From contig NC_007796.1 of the NCBI RefSeq assembly GCF_000013445.1, positions 434,001 to 498,000 of the forward strand: a stretch of 64,000 nt of DNA, given 5' to 3'. Positions within the stretch are counted from its first letter, which is position 1. Each line of letters opens with the position of its first letter. The stretch is from Methanospirillum hungatei JF-1 (GTDB lineage: Archaea > Halobacteriota > Methanomicrobia > Methanomicrobiales > Methanospirillaceae). Made by a program: the position numbers and the translations under genes. Of the stretch, positions 1-8,369 are shown one piece after another. Under the pieces are notes generated by a model. That model did no database searches. It was given only the letters and a program-made list of their open reading frames with translations, and had not been told where the DNA came from.

Positions 1-136
1 GAGCTTTTACCTTACTACCATATCTACCCCACCCTAGAATAACTACCTCATTGCCTGCATTAGATAGTGTTGTCGCTTCTTTTTCTAACCTTACATCTGG
101 ATTAATGGGATGAGATCGTACCATTATTATTTTCAT
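1..136 (-). CDS. Glycosyltransferase family 4, N-terminal fragment (runs off the window)
   Basis: The reverse strand reads from an ATG at 136 without a stop to the window edge, about 45 codons. The start MKIIMVRSHPINPDVRLEKE and the following NEVVILGW are typical of the N-terminal Rossmann half of GT4/GT-B glycosyltransferases, where a sugar-acceptor-side loop follows the first strand. It would transfer a sugar from a nucleotide donor on the cytoplasmic face. It is the last visible gene of the minus-strand polysaccharide group and is AT-rich like its upstream neighbour. The catalytic half lies outside the window, so the donor and acceptor cannot be judged. Confidence 0.65.
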   Translation of the reverse strand, partial: MKIIMVRSHPINPDVRLEKEATTLSNAGNEVVILGWGRYGSKVKA

Positions 137-207
137 GAGAAGATAAATCCGGATTTCATTTGTTTGATAAATATCCTAGGGAATAACAAATCAGATTATA
201 TTATTTA

Positions 208-1761
208 TTACGTATAATAATATGTAATAATATTGTTACAATATAATTTATCAAATATATTTAACTTATTTGATTCTCCCGGAAGTATTTTAATAAAATT
301 ATATTGTCCCATATGTTCCCCAAATTGATGAAGGAAACCAGTTTTTATATTGAGTTTATTATAATCTAATAGAGACCTTGAAGGGATATCATTAATATTT
401 ATTTGGCCAGAATTTAACAATGGCAAGTTGGAGATTTGGTTATTATCTTTTGTGGTATAAATTGATTTCCACTCCTTGAAAACTATTTCTTGCTCTGTAT
501 CATATAATTTATAATATGATAAATGTTCATCGACAAAAGGACTAGTTTCAAAGCCCGCGATAGTTGATGAAAGTGAAAAGGAAGATAATAGGATAAGGAT
601 TACAGTTGCGGTAACAATTTTTCCTTTATCGGTTTTTATCCTTCCAAGAAAAAATAGCAATCCTTCTGCTGCTAAAAAAATTAGTGAAAAAATTTGCAAT
701 AATGGATATAGTCTATCAGGTAGGAGAGCTACCTGTTTAAAGCCGATTCCGAGGACAAGAAAAATGGATAAGACTAAAGAAATAGATATTATGAAAAGGT
801 CTGGTATTGTTCTTCGTCGCAAAAAAATTAAAAATCCAGATACGGCCAAACCTAGTAAAATCGAAGATCCAATCGTATTGATAAAGATAGTTTTTATTGG
901 GACTTGATCATATACAGTTGACTCTACCAGATTCATCGAAATATCCTGAAAAGATATATAGTAATTATTTATTATCTGGATAAGACTTCCAAAAAGATTT
1001 GAATAATACATCAATTGTAAGGAGAGTATCAATAAAAAGATCAAAAAAATAGGCCATAAAATTGCCTTCTGTTTGGATAATTTTTTTTTCACATAAATTT
1101 CCAAAAATGCTAATATGCCTAATAAAATTAAAATAATCATTGCAGAAAAATGATGGGTAAATATGATCAATATCGTTAATATTATAATGCAGGGTATATA
1201 TCGCAAATTTGTGGACGAAAAATATAACAAAATTATTGATAATAACATCACCGAAAAAGAATAATTGTATGCTTGATGCTCTGGATGTGCTCCATACATC
1301 AAATAATAATCAAGACAGTTAAATAAAATTACCGTTATTAGCGCATAATTATTGTTCCAAAATGCCCTTGCGATTAAAAAAATAAATATTACTGTGGAAC
1401 AAAGTAAAAAACCACCCAGAATTATGTATGTACTTTTTGGGTCTGAACCGCAGACCAATATATTAATTGCAGCGAAAATGTGATGGCAAGGGAAAAAATC
1501 GTATGTACCTGTAAATATGATTGGGTGAGGGATATAACCATTTTTTAGGATTGGAATGACAAATGCACTAAAATGTAAATCAAAATCAGGTAAAGCAATT
1601 CCTTTGGGAAAAATGATTTGATTACTTAATGAAATATTCAAAGATAAAAAAAAAGATTTTAAGACTAAAAAAATCCCTTTTACATGGGTATTAATAATTA
1701 GCGCTTCGATTATGAGGATTGCTGTGCATATTGATATTAGAACATAATAGAGTGGATTTTT
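208..1761 (-). pseudogene. C-terminal part of an IS-interrupted polytopic membrane protein
   Basis: An open frame continues upstream of the TTG at 1641 as far as the IS1 element, encoding about 37 more residues that form a further hydrophobic helix (YYVLISICTAILIIEALII). The 477-residue remainder has roughly ten predicted membrane helices, with a hydrophilic tail of about 120 residues. A conserved-looking loop HPIIFTGTYDFFPCHHIFAA and YGAHPEHQAY resemble the extracytoplasmic acidic/His loops of GT-C-type or surface-polysaccharide membrane enzymes, but no family was recognised with certainty. Joined across the IS to the fragment ending at 2859, the intact protein would be about 623 residues. 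The part 3' of the IS could only be translated from an internal start. Confidence 0.75.
1754..1761. repeat. Target-site duplication GGATTTTT (second copy at 2859-2866)
   Basis: The octamer GGATTTTT stands immediately before the left end of the IS1-family element and again immediately after its right end. Removing the element and one copy restores a continuous minus-strand reading frame through GAA AAA AAT CCA CTC TAT, i.e. EKNPLYY. An 8-bp duplication fits the 8-9 bp usual for IS1. Confidence 0.9.
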
Positions 1762-1858
1762 GGTAGTGCCCTGTTAGCAAGCTGGTAATACTAAGTGCAA
1801 ATAAAGTATTAAATTTTATGTACTAAAAATTAATATAAGTTTAGATATAATTATTTTC

Positions 1859-2844
1859 ATGGTTGGAAAACGTGGTCCTATATTGATTACGTGTCAAAAT
1901 CCGGATTGTACTTATTTTCAAATTGAAGATGGAAAGAATATTACTAAAAATGGGCATAATTCTGCAGGCAATCAACAGTACTATTGCCATCACTGTCGAC
2001 GTTTTTTTATTGAAACTAAAAATACTCCTCTGTATGATTCTCGTTTACCACGAACTGCTGTTCTCATAATTGCGAAACACTCGACTGAAAAAACTTCAAT
2101 TCGAGGAGTATCTCGAGTTACCGGACACCATCGCGACACTATATCTCGATATTATCACTTAATCGGTGAACATGCTGAAAAACTCAACGATTATTTTATT
2201 CATGACATTTCCGCGGGGGATTGTGAGATGGATGAAATTTGGGAGTTTGTTCAAAAAAAAACAAGAATCTCCTAACAACTGACTCTGAAGAATTAGGTGA
2301 TTGTTGGTCCTATACTTGTTTTAAAAGGGATTCTGGATTATTTTTAGCATTTGAATCTGGAAAAAGAAATATTGATACTTGTGCAGATATGTTAGTTCGA
2401 TTTTTTAACCGAATGGAACTTCCAACGCCAGAAAACAAAATATCGATTTTTACTGATGGAAACGTCCAATATAGCATTTGTTTACCTGAATTATATTGTG
2501 AGCCATGCTTGGATTATGGTCAGGTGATCAAAGTAAAAGAGAAGAATAAACTTGTTTATGTCATTCGAGAGAAAATTATGGGAAATCCAGATAGTAAAGC
2601 AATCTCTACCTCAGTCATTGAGGGCTACAATAATAAAATCAGACAACGATTGAGCCGTTTTGGAAGGAAAACTGCCTCTTTTTCAAAAAAACTCAATAGA
2701 TTCATTTCAGCGCTAAATATCTTTCAATTTGTGCATAATTTTATCGAAGTAAAAAGTAGTCACAAGTCTCCAGCAATGTTAGAAAGTATTACTGATCATC
2801 TTTGGAATTGGAGTGAGTTTTTAAACTACCATGTTCAGTTCTAA
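1859..2844 (+). CDS. IS1-family transposase, InsA/InsB' joined by -1 frameshift
   Basis: The first frame (1859-2275) starts with a zinc-finger-like segment (CQNPDCTYF, then YYCHHCRRFF) followed by a helix-turn-helix region, as in InsA. The second frame (2239-2844) carries the rest of the catalytic domain. The DDE residues can be assigned as D in MDEIWEF, D in FTDGN and E in SVIEGYNN, followed by the basic RQRLSRFGRKT segment typical of IS1. The second frame has no good start of its own. A -1 slip on the A9 run near 2253-2261 joins them into a protein of about 328 residues. Product: DNA transposase that cuts and joins the element ends. Confidence 0.9.
2252..2262 (+). promoter_or_regulatory. 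Probable programmed -1 ribosomal frameshift site (CA9C)
   Basis: A run of nine A followed by C lies inside the 37-nt overlap of the two transposase frames. The upstream frame reads CAA AAA AAA ACA and the downstream frame is in the -1 register. This has the same form as the A6C slip site of bacterial IS1. The unshifted product stops at 2275 and would be an InsA-like DNA-binding regulator. Confidence 0.7.
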
Positions 2845-2858
2845 AGGAGGCCAGTACC

Positions 2859-3184
2859 GGATTTTTTTCATAGAATCCATACATTAATGATAAGAAACTT
2901 AATCCGTAGAAAAAAGGGAAAAGAATTGATAGAATAATCAGAGTTTTGTTCCTTTTCTTAAATGATAATGGAAAAGAAAATTTTTGATATGGTGCATTTT
3001 TAAATAATATTTTAATAATAATTAAAAGAAAAAGAACCCCAATTATTGATAAGAGCATTAGTAAATAACTATAATATCCCTTTGAGTAAAAAAAGATGAA
3101 TATGAGTGAAAATGCAAAAAGGAGACCATACTCAATATTATTAATAATTACTGAAGGTTTCAGAAAATCAATTAATGGATTCAT
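2859..3184 (-). pseudogene. N-terminal part of the IS-interrupted polytopic membrane protein
   Basis: From an ATG at 3184, 109 residues match the continuation of the downstream fragment: three strong hydrophobic helices (LLFAFSLIFIFF, LLMLLSIIGVLFLLIII, LIILSILFPFFYGLSFL) ending in MYGFYEKNP. Past that point the frame runs into the IS and makes a short artificial tail, stopping at 2789. The gene follows the GT4 gene at 3237 by about 50 bp and reads in the same direction, so it was probably the third gene of a polysaccharide operon. Its likely role is membrane transfer or polymerisation of surface glycan, but this rests on context. Confidence 0.75.
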
Positions 3185-3236
3185 AATTAAAAAAATTGGT
3201 TTTATTCTTTATATGGACAAACTTTCATTTGTTGAT

Positions 3237-4427
3237 TCAGCGAAAAAATGTCTTAATTTTTTCATTGATTGGTTCTATTTCCGTATTTTTGAGATTTAAA
3301 AATATTTTCTCATATTCGCAAATAATCTTATCCCATGTGTAATGAGAAAGGATAAATTCTTTTCCTTTAGATGAGAGTTCTCTAGCTAATTCTTCATTAT
3401 CCAGAATATGTATCACCGCATCAGCGATTTTTTGTGAATCACGAGGTTGAACAAGTATTGCATGATCAGCAAAATGATCTCTCACTCCAGGAATATCTGA
3501 TGATATTACTGGAAGATTGAAGTACATAGCTTCTAAGATGGTCGTTGGAAGGCCTTCCGATAGGGATGGAAGGATAAAAAGATTGGAGGACTGATAAAAT
3601 GCAATTAAATCTTTTTTACTGACTGATCCAGTAAACAGAGTATTTTTTTCTATTTCTAATTCCTTCACTAGGTTGAGCGATTCGTAATAATAATCTCCAT
3701 TTCCGATAAAAAGGAATAATACATTTTTCTTTGTTTTTTTAATAATTAAGGGTATTGAATAAAGGAGGTATAAAATTCCCTTTCTATGAATAATTTGTCC
3801 AACAAACAAAATAATAAATTTATTTGATAAGTTATTTTTTACTCTAAAGGATTCAATTTCTTGATTGCTTAATTGATCAGTATTTAATTCAATTGGATCT
3901 ATTCCATTTGGTATTATGTGAATTTTTTCCGGTTTAATTCCCAAAGATTCAACATATTTTTTATCTGAAGAAGATAATACAATAATTGCATTTGCTTTGG
4001 TAAATATTATTTTTCCGATGATTTTACTATAAATTTTTTCTATGAAGTCAATTATAGGATTTCCAAAAAAGAGTTGACCATGGCAAGTTATTACAAGAGG
4101 TTTTCTTTTTGATACCGAGTGAAAAATTGATGTTATCGCTGCATAGCTATGTTCGTTATGTGTGTGAATTACATCATATCCTTTGATTTCTTGATCGGGG
4201 ATAAAAAAACTTGGACTGATAGGATTTCTTAATGGTCTGATAATACATGAATATCTAAAAATATTTATTCCTTCATATCTCTCTCTTTTTTTTGATTTAG
4301 GAAAATTACTTACAATCAAATCAATGTCATGTCCTTTTTTTATCAAATACTTACATAGATTTTTGATATAAATTTCTTGGCCACCTATATATGGAATAAA
4401 ATACGGGGCAATCTGTAAAATTTTCAT
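3237..4427 (-). CDS. GT4-family glycosyltransferase
   Basis: About 396 residues. The N-terminus MKILQIAPYFIPYIGGQEIY carries the GG loop of GT4 enzymes. The middle has VITCHGQLFF and IVLSSSDKKYV. The C-terminal half has the nucleotide-sugar site: IPNGID, FVGQIIHRKGI, LPSLSEGLPTTILEAM with the E-x7-E motif, and IPGVRD. It transfers a hexose from a nucleotide donor at the cytoplasmic face, probably in surface polysaccharide or glycoprotein glycan assembly. The start at 4427 is preferred over the upstream ATG at 4457 because GGAGGGGTG lies about 11 nt before it. The gene is clearly more AT-rich than the epimerase gene 32 bp upstream. Confidence 0.88.
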   Translation of the reverse strand: MKILQIAPYFIPYIGGQEIYIKNLCKYLIKKGHDIDLIVSNFPKSKKRERYEGINIFRYSCIIRPLRNPISPSFFIPDQEIKGYDVIHTHNEHSYAAITSIFHSVSKRKPLVITCHGQLFFGNPIIDFIEKIYSKIIGKIIFTKANAIIVLSSSDKKYVESLGIKPEKIHIIPNGIDPIELNTDQLSNQEIESFRVKNNLSNKFIILFVGQIIHRKGILYLLYSIPLIIKKTKKNVLFLFIGNGDYYYESLNLVKELEIEKNTLFTGSVSKKDLIAFYQSSNLFILPSLSEGLPTTILEAMYFNLPVISSDIPGVRDHFADHAILVQPRDSQKIADAVIHILDNEELARELSSKGKEFILSHYTWDKIICEYEKIFLNLKNTEIEPINEKIKTFFR

Positions 4428-4459
4428 TGATAAATCCACACCCCTCCCATGGATCAAAA

Positions 4460-5563
4460 TTATTTTGCCCTTTTTGTAATAATATTTACTATCTTCTCCC
4501 CGGCAGTTCCATCCCCATATGGATTACTCCACCCCCCGGATCCTCCAATCATCTTCTGCACACCTGCCAGAATCCTTTCCGGTTCTGTCCCGACAATAGT
4601 ATTTGCCCTGACATCCACTGTCTCCGGTCGTTCGGTATTCTCCCGGAGAGTAACACAGGGCACTCCAAGAATACAACACTCTTCCTGCACACCACCTGAA
4701 TCGGTGAGGACAAGTCGGGCTTTGGATTCAAGCTGGAGAAAACTGAAAAACCCAATAGGGTCGGTCAGGAATATCCCGTTTACCGGAATCTGAAACTGAT
4801 CTATCATCTTTCGTGTCCGGGGATGAACTGGAAAAATGATAGGGATAGTATATTGTTTATGAATCGTCGTCAGGGCACTGATAATATGCTGCAATTTCTC
4901 CGGGTTATCCACGTTCTCCTGCCGGTGAGCGGTAACGAGGAAATATTCCTTTGGCCTGACTTCAAAGGTCTTTAGGGCATCACCCCTCTTTTTCGCGATC
5001 TCCAGGTTCTGGTACACTGCATCGACGATGGTATTGCCGGTGACCAGGATCTTACTCTCATCAATTCCTTCTTTCAGCAAATTCTCCCGTGCCTTCTCCG
5101 TCGGTGCAAAGAGCCAATCCCCCACATGATCCGACACTACCCGGTTCACCTCTTCCGGCATCGTCCGATCATAACTCCGCAGCCCGGCCTCCACATGCCC
5201 CAGTGGAACCCTCATCTTAGCCGCAACCAGACTCCCGGCAAGAACCGTGTTGGTATCCCCCTGGACCAACACCACATCTGGCCGCTCCTCTTCATACACC
5301 CGTCCAATCCCGCTCATAATAGCCCCGGTCTGGTCGGCATGAGACCCTGACCCGACATCCAGATGATGATCCGGCACCGGGAGGTTCAGTTCCTCAAAAA
5401 AAATCCGGTCCATCTCATATGAGTAATGCTGGCCGGTGTGGAGAAGAGAAAAATCGATATTTCGTCTCTGGCACTCCCGGATGATCGGGGACATCTTGAT
5501 AATCTCCGGCCTCGTGCCAACAATAATACTGATCATATGATGATGAGATGAATCTTTCTGCAT
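4460..5563 (-). CDS. wecB: UDP-N-acetylglucosamine 2-epimerase (non-hydrolysing)
   Basis: Converts UDP-GlcNAc to UDP-ManNAc, a precursor for N-acetylmannosamine (uronic acid) in archaeal surface glycans and N-glycans. Seen motifs: VGTRPEIIKMSP at the N-terminus, LLHTGQHYSYEM, VLVQGDTNTVLAG, GHVEAGLRSYDRTMPEE, VTAHRQENVDN and TDSGGVQEE with the usual order and spacing. The length, 358-367 residues, is normal. The ATG at 5563 gives a short MQKDSSHHH extension, and the ATG at 5536 would start directly at MISIIVGTRPE. Neither has a convincing ribosome site. First gene of the minus-strand polysaccharide group. It is GC-richer than the genes that follow, suggesting the downstream genes were acquired separately. 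Confidence 0.93.
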   Translation of the reverse strand: MQKDSSHHHMISIIVGTRPEIIKMSPIIRECQRRNIDFSLLHTGQHYSYEMDRIFFEELNLPVPDHHLDVGSGSHADQTGAIMSGIGRVYEEERPDVVLVQGDTNTVLAGSLVAAKMRVPLGHVEAGLRSYDRTMPEEVNRVVSDHVGDWLFAPTEKARENLLKEGIDESKILVTGNTIVDAVYQNLEIAKKRGDALKTFEVRPKEYFLVTAHRQENVDNPEKLQHIISALTTIHKQYTIPIIFPVHPRTRKMIDQFQIPVNGIFLTDPIGFFSFLQLESKARLVLTDSGGVQEECCILGVPCVTLRENTERPETVDVRANTIVGTEPERILAGVQKMIGGSGGWSNPYGDGTAGEKIVNIITKRAK

Positions 5564-6271
5564 CCGGGGGATGGTTCATAGGGTGGATGGTCAGGGTTTG
5601 TTTGAAATTACAGCCCGAAACCCCTTATTTTGTACTAACGTAAAATATGACCTTTATTTTAATAAATATATCGTAATAACTCATGATTCTGGGGTATATT
5701 TTGATATCCTCTCTGGCAGGTGCAGCAGAACGCGATAGATGATATCACTGTGAAGGGGGGGGTTGTCATGATAGTTCTTCTCCCGCTCCGGTCTGAAAAT
5801 CACGAGATACCAAGTCCTCCAGGAGAGTGTTATTCTGGTTGGTATTTTGACATTATTCAATGAGGATGCCCAGGATAACGGGGTAATTCTGAAGTGATAA
5901 TTACCTATCACTCGAAAAAACGACAGAGCCTCCTCCCTCGGGAAAAAATCAGGAACACAAATTTACCCCGGAATGAGTGTATAATTTTCCTGGAGGGTTG
6001 TAGTCAGGCGGTTTTCTTCCCGTTGATGTCCTGGTGAAATCAGGGTAAAAACGAACAAGAGAAAGACGATAATCTTTCAATATCGCTAATTTTATGTGAT
6101 TTTTTACAAGAAAATCTATATGGAATCATGAATGAAGTTCAAAATGAAGATTTTAATTCGTCAGGCTTGAGGCTTCGCCTCATAGGGGTTTTACAAGAAA
6201 ATTTAATTTTTCATTCGTCTCGCCAGGATCTCCAATGGGCACCATTAGGTTTGGAGACCTATTTATATGCA
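5564..6271. other. Gene-poor stretch, 708 bp
   Basis: No convincing gene. A possible promoter for wecB (on the minus strand, ATATATTTATTAAAATAAAG) lies around 5650-5675. A small hairpin TGAGGC-TTC-GCCTCA is at 6168-6182. TTTTACAAGAAAAT occurs twice (about 6103 and 6189), which suggests an old duplication or decayed repeat. The 76-codon open frame at 5681-5911 has no recognisable features. Confidence 0.4.
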
Positions 6272-6426
6272 TTAAGATTTGAACTCAGAAAACCCCCCAG
6301 CCCAATCCTGACGAAGCGGCCTGGCCGGATGCTTCTTATGTTCTTCCATGAGAGAATCGATATAAATCTTAACCTTAACCCGAATATCCGGGGTAATGAT
6401 CTGACTGCATCTTCAATTGTACTCAT
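6272..6426 (-). pseudogene. Frameshifted DUF2281-like antitoxin remnant
   Basis: From the ATG at 6426 the minus strand reads MSTIEDAVRSLP. After a frame change at the CCCC run near 6391 it continues DIRVKVKIYIDSLMEEHKK, then RPLRQDWAGGFSEFKS and a stop at 6272. The order (short N-terminal helix, IDSLMEE helix, basic linker, W-A-G-G) resembles DUF2281-type antitoxins. The total length, 155 nt, is not a multiple of three, consistent with a one-base insertion or two-base loss. No partner toxin gene was recognised next to it. Confidence 0.5.
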
Positions 6427-6757
6427 ACAGTTCTCTATGCTTATTTGTTCTTTACCGATTCAACAATTTTCTGTTTTCAGTGGGAGGTAGCCATCTGCTT
6501 TCAATAAGAAAATCTGAGGGAATTTCAAGAGACTGCATCTGCATAATGTCCATGTTGATGAAGTTCTTTAGTCAAGGATAGTAATTTATCATGCAATTTC
6601 TGAAAGAATAGAGAAATTTCTTTTGTATCAGACAATGGCTATCCCGCCCCGTAATACTTCCTGGATGAATAAAAAATCTTCATCATGGTGCATTGTTCTT
6701 CGATCATGACCTTCGGAGATGTCAGAACGAAAAAACCGGTATAAAAATTTTATTATA
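6427..6757. other. Non-coding or decayed stretch, 331 bp
   Basis: On the minus strand around 6530-6640 there is a short protein-like reading, SDTKEISLFFQKLHDKLLSL followed by TKELHQHGHYADAVS and a stop, with no usable start codon. It may be the tail of a decayed gene. Nothing else was recognised. Confidence 0.3.
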
Positions 6758-7154
6758 TTAATATGACAATACTGATAAATCAGGTATTTTATTGAAATGA
6801 GAATCCCTTGTAAGTATATTTTGATTATGAGCAAGACATATCGCTGCAATCACTTCATCAATATCTCCGATTCTATTACCATTTTTCAGAAGAGAGGCTG
6901 AAAGCTTTCCAAAGATTTCCTGAACACCAGAATCAATTTGTAAGTGAATAAGGCTTGAAATTATTTCTTCAACCTGAAGCAGGTTTTTCTCTATTTGTGA
7001 TGAGAGATATGCTCCCTTAAAAATTTCAAGAATGTTAATTATTGTTGAACATATCATTTCATCATTTCTTTCAAGCTCTTTTAGTTTTTCGATTGCTGCA
7101 GGATCTTTTTTTTTAAATAATATCAACAAGAAATGAGGAATCCAGAACTACCAT
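6758..7154 (-). pseudogene. vapC: VapC-type PIN-domain toxin, frameshifted
   Basis: The ATG at 7154 overlaps the antitoxin stop (TAATG) and reads MVVLDSSFLVDII before hitting TAA in an A/T homopolymer. The next frame carries the rest of a PIN domain: KKKDPAAIEKL, NILEIFKGA, IGDIDEVIAAICLAHN and ILTRDSHFNKI. The acidic residues of a PIN ribonuclease are all present (D5, E in LEIF, D in GDID, D in TRD). Deleting one T in ATTATTTAAAA restores one frame (VDIIKKKDP). The family cleaves RNA, often initiator tRNA or rRNA. Either the toxin is dead or the long A/T run hides a sequencing error or slippage. Confidence 0.75.
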
Positions 7155-7360
7155 TAGAATAGAACCTCACGCATAGTGCTGGAACGCATCTCTTCTGAAG
7201 TTTTTTTAATACTCATGGCAAGATCCACATTTGGTTCATAATGAGACAGGATATCTGATAGACAAATTCCTTCTGAAGTTATGGCCTGGGGATTTCTGTC
7301 TCTTCCTGCCTCTATCTCTTTCATAATTTCACTTGATGGTGGCTCATCATTAACTGCCAT
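7154..7360 (-). CDS. vapB: VapB-type antitoxin
   Basis: 68 residues, acidic N-terminal half (DEPPSSEIMKEIEAGRDRNP) and a C-terminal helix region DLAMSIKKTSEEMRSSTMRE. The assignment rests mainly on position: the stop TAA overlaps the ATG of the PIN toxin gene as TAATG, the usual order and coupling of vapBC operons. The N-terminal part is not a clear AbrB, CopG or PHD domain, so the subtype is unknown. It should bind and neutralise the PIN protein and repress its own promoter. Confidence 0.6.
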   Translation of the reverse strand: MAVNDEPPSSEIMKEIEAGRDRNPQAITSEGICLSDILSHYEPNVDLAMSIKKTSEEMRSSTMREVLF

Positions 7361-7742
7361 GCATATCAGCCGCTCAATACTAATACTGTATGGTTATCTG
7401 GATGCTCTATAAAGGACTCTGATCTGGATATAATGTTTTTTTTATTCACTCTGATAAGTTCAGCAGATGTATCCCTCAGTTTCCTTATAGGAACACATAA
7501 ACAGATCTCTCCTCTCTGGTGGGAATACACCCGGAAATTTAATGAATGAATACTTAGTTCTGGTGACCAGTATATTCTTTATTGGCGATCTGTCAAAATA
7601 AGAATTATATCATTTGAATTCCATAAAAGGTGAGTATATTGCCGCGATAACATAATTGGAGGGCCTTTTTTAGCAATGACTTTATCGAGGCCCCCTTTTT
7701 TGATATACTTCTAAATATTATATAAACATAGTATTGAGATAT
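7361..7742. promoter_or_regulatory. Intergenic region with divergent promoters for vapBC and hicBA
   Basis: 382 bp without a gene. The strongest signal is an archaeal TATA-like element AATATTATATAAAC at about 7714-7727, only some 20-25 bp before the hicB ATG, so the hicBA message is probably leaderless or nearly so. The poly-C/poly-T stretch at 7691-7700 may act as an upstream element. No operator palindrome was recognised. Confidence 0.45.
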
Positions 7743-7958
7743 ATGATGTTCGATATCATCCTTGAAAAAGAAGAGGATGGTTACTGGTCTGTCCATTGTC
7801 CTGCCCTTAAAGGATGCCATTCTCAGGGTTCTTCCAAAGAGGAAGCCATTGAAAATATGAAAGAGGCAATTGAATTATACCTCGAAGTAGCACATGAAAA
7901 GGCTATGACATTAACTAATTCTCAGTCTGGATTATCTCTCGTTACAATTGCAGTATGA
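7743..7958 (+). CDS. hicB: HicB-family antitoxin
   Basis: About 71 residues beginning MMFDIILEKEEDGYWSVHCP, followed by ALKGCHSQGSSKEEAIENM and a helix KEAIELYLEVA. This is the partially degraded RNase-H-like fold of HicB, with the GYW/P-x-L-x-G-C signature. It would bind HicA directly and may repress the operon. The ATG at 7743 is chosen over the TTG at 7734 because the protein starts directly with the first beta-strand. It overlaps hicA by 4 bp (ATGA). The antitoxin-first order is common in archaea. Confidence 0.88.
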   Translation: MMFDIILEKEEDGYWSVHCPALKGCHSQGSSKEEAIENMKEAIELYLEVAHEKAMTLTNSQSGLSLVTIAV

Positions 7959-8179
7959 ACCATAGACTTCTACCGGTTTCCGGAGTCGAAATGGTTAAAG
8001 TCTTCAAAAAAATTGGATTTCAGGTTATAAGACAAAAAGGCAGCCATATTATGTTGTCTAGGGGTGAAGATTTTTTGGTTGTCCCAAATCATTCAACGAT
8101 TGCAAAAGGGACACAGCGTGATCTTATCAAAGATTCAGGCCTTTCTGTCGAAGAATTCAATGATTTGCTGAAAGAATAA
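7955..8179 (+). CDS. hicA: HicA-family mRNA interferase toxin
   Basis: 74 residues with the double-stranded-RNA-binding-like fold of HicA: LPVSGVEMVKVFKKIGF, then VIRQKGSHIMLSR with the catalytic His in GSH, VVPNHSTIAKGT and a C-terminal helix DLIKDSGLSVEEFNDLL. All features of an active toxin are present and the frame is intact, in contrast to the vapC locus 0.8 kb away. It cleaves mRNA independently of translation when free of HicB. Start ATG overlaps the hicB stop. Confidence 0.9.
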   Translation: MNHRLLPVSGVEMVKVFKKIGFQVIRQKGSHIMLSRGEDFLVVPNHSTIAKGTQRDLIKDSGLSVEEFNDLLKE

Positions 8180-8186
8180 TTCTGAA

Positions 8187-8369
8187 TCAGTACGATTGTA
8201 GATCTTTGTTTATGAGATTTACATCTCCCCGGATTTTTAAAAGACCCTGAACCAGATCAATCAAATCACCCCAGTCAATCCAGTCGTCCTCCTCTTTATA
8301 TCGGGGTCCCTGTGTTTTAGTTTTCGTATCAAATTCTTCATAGGTAATTTCGTATTTCCACTCCAGCAA
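8187..8369 (-). CDS. Small acidic hypothetical protein, likely TTG start
   Basis: About 60 residues: LLEWKYEITYEEFDTK, then GPRYKEEDDWIDWGDLIDLVQGL and a polar tail. The sequence looks like real protein and extends 150 bp beyond the DUF2283 gene that it overlaps. No ATG precedes it in frame close by. The TTG at 8369 would overlap the DUF2283 stop by about 30 bp and suggests coupling. No family recognised. The longer in-frame extension to 8486 lies in the DUF2283 gene and looks like its shadow. Confidence 0.45.
   Translation of the reverse strand: MLEWKYEITYEEFDTKTKTQGPRYKEEDDWIDWGDLIDLVQGLLKIRGDVNLINKDLQSY

Larger units (their letters stand above)
1762..2858 (+). mobile_element. IS1-family insertion sequence, 1097 bp, complete
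   Basis: The element has imperfect terminal inverted repeats: GGTAGTGCCCTGTTAG at the left end and GGTACTGGCCTCCTTTAG read inward from the right end. It is flanked by an 8-bp direct repeat. It carries the two overlapping reading frames and the A-rich slippery site expected of IS1. Both ends and both transposase frames look intact, so it may still be mobile. It disrupts a surface-polysaccharide membrane-protein gene lying on the opposite strand. Confidence 0.9.

Noticed and set aside
4427-4793. Plus-strand frames over the wecB 3' end
   Set aside because: Antisense to a clear epimerase domain and lacking any protein features of their own.
5681-5911. A 76-codon minus-strand frame considered as an IS200-type transposase fragment
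   Set aside because: The Y1-transposase HUH and tyrosine motifs were not found; left as unassigned.
6128-6490. A 120-codon plus-strand frame across 6128-6490
   Set aside because: The opposite strand carries a recognisable DUF2281-like reading, and the plus frame has no known pattern.
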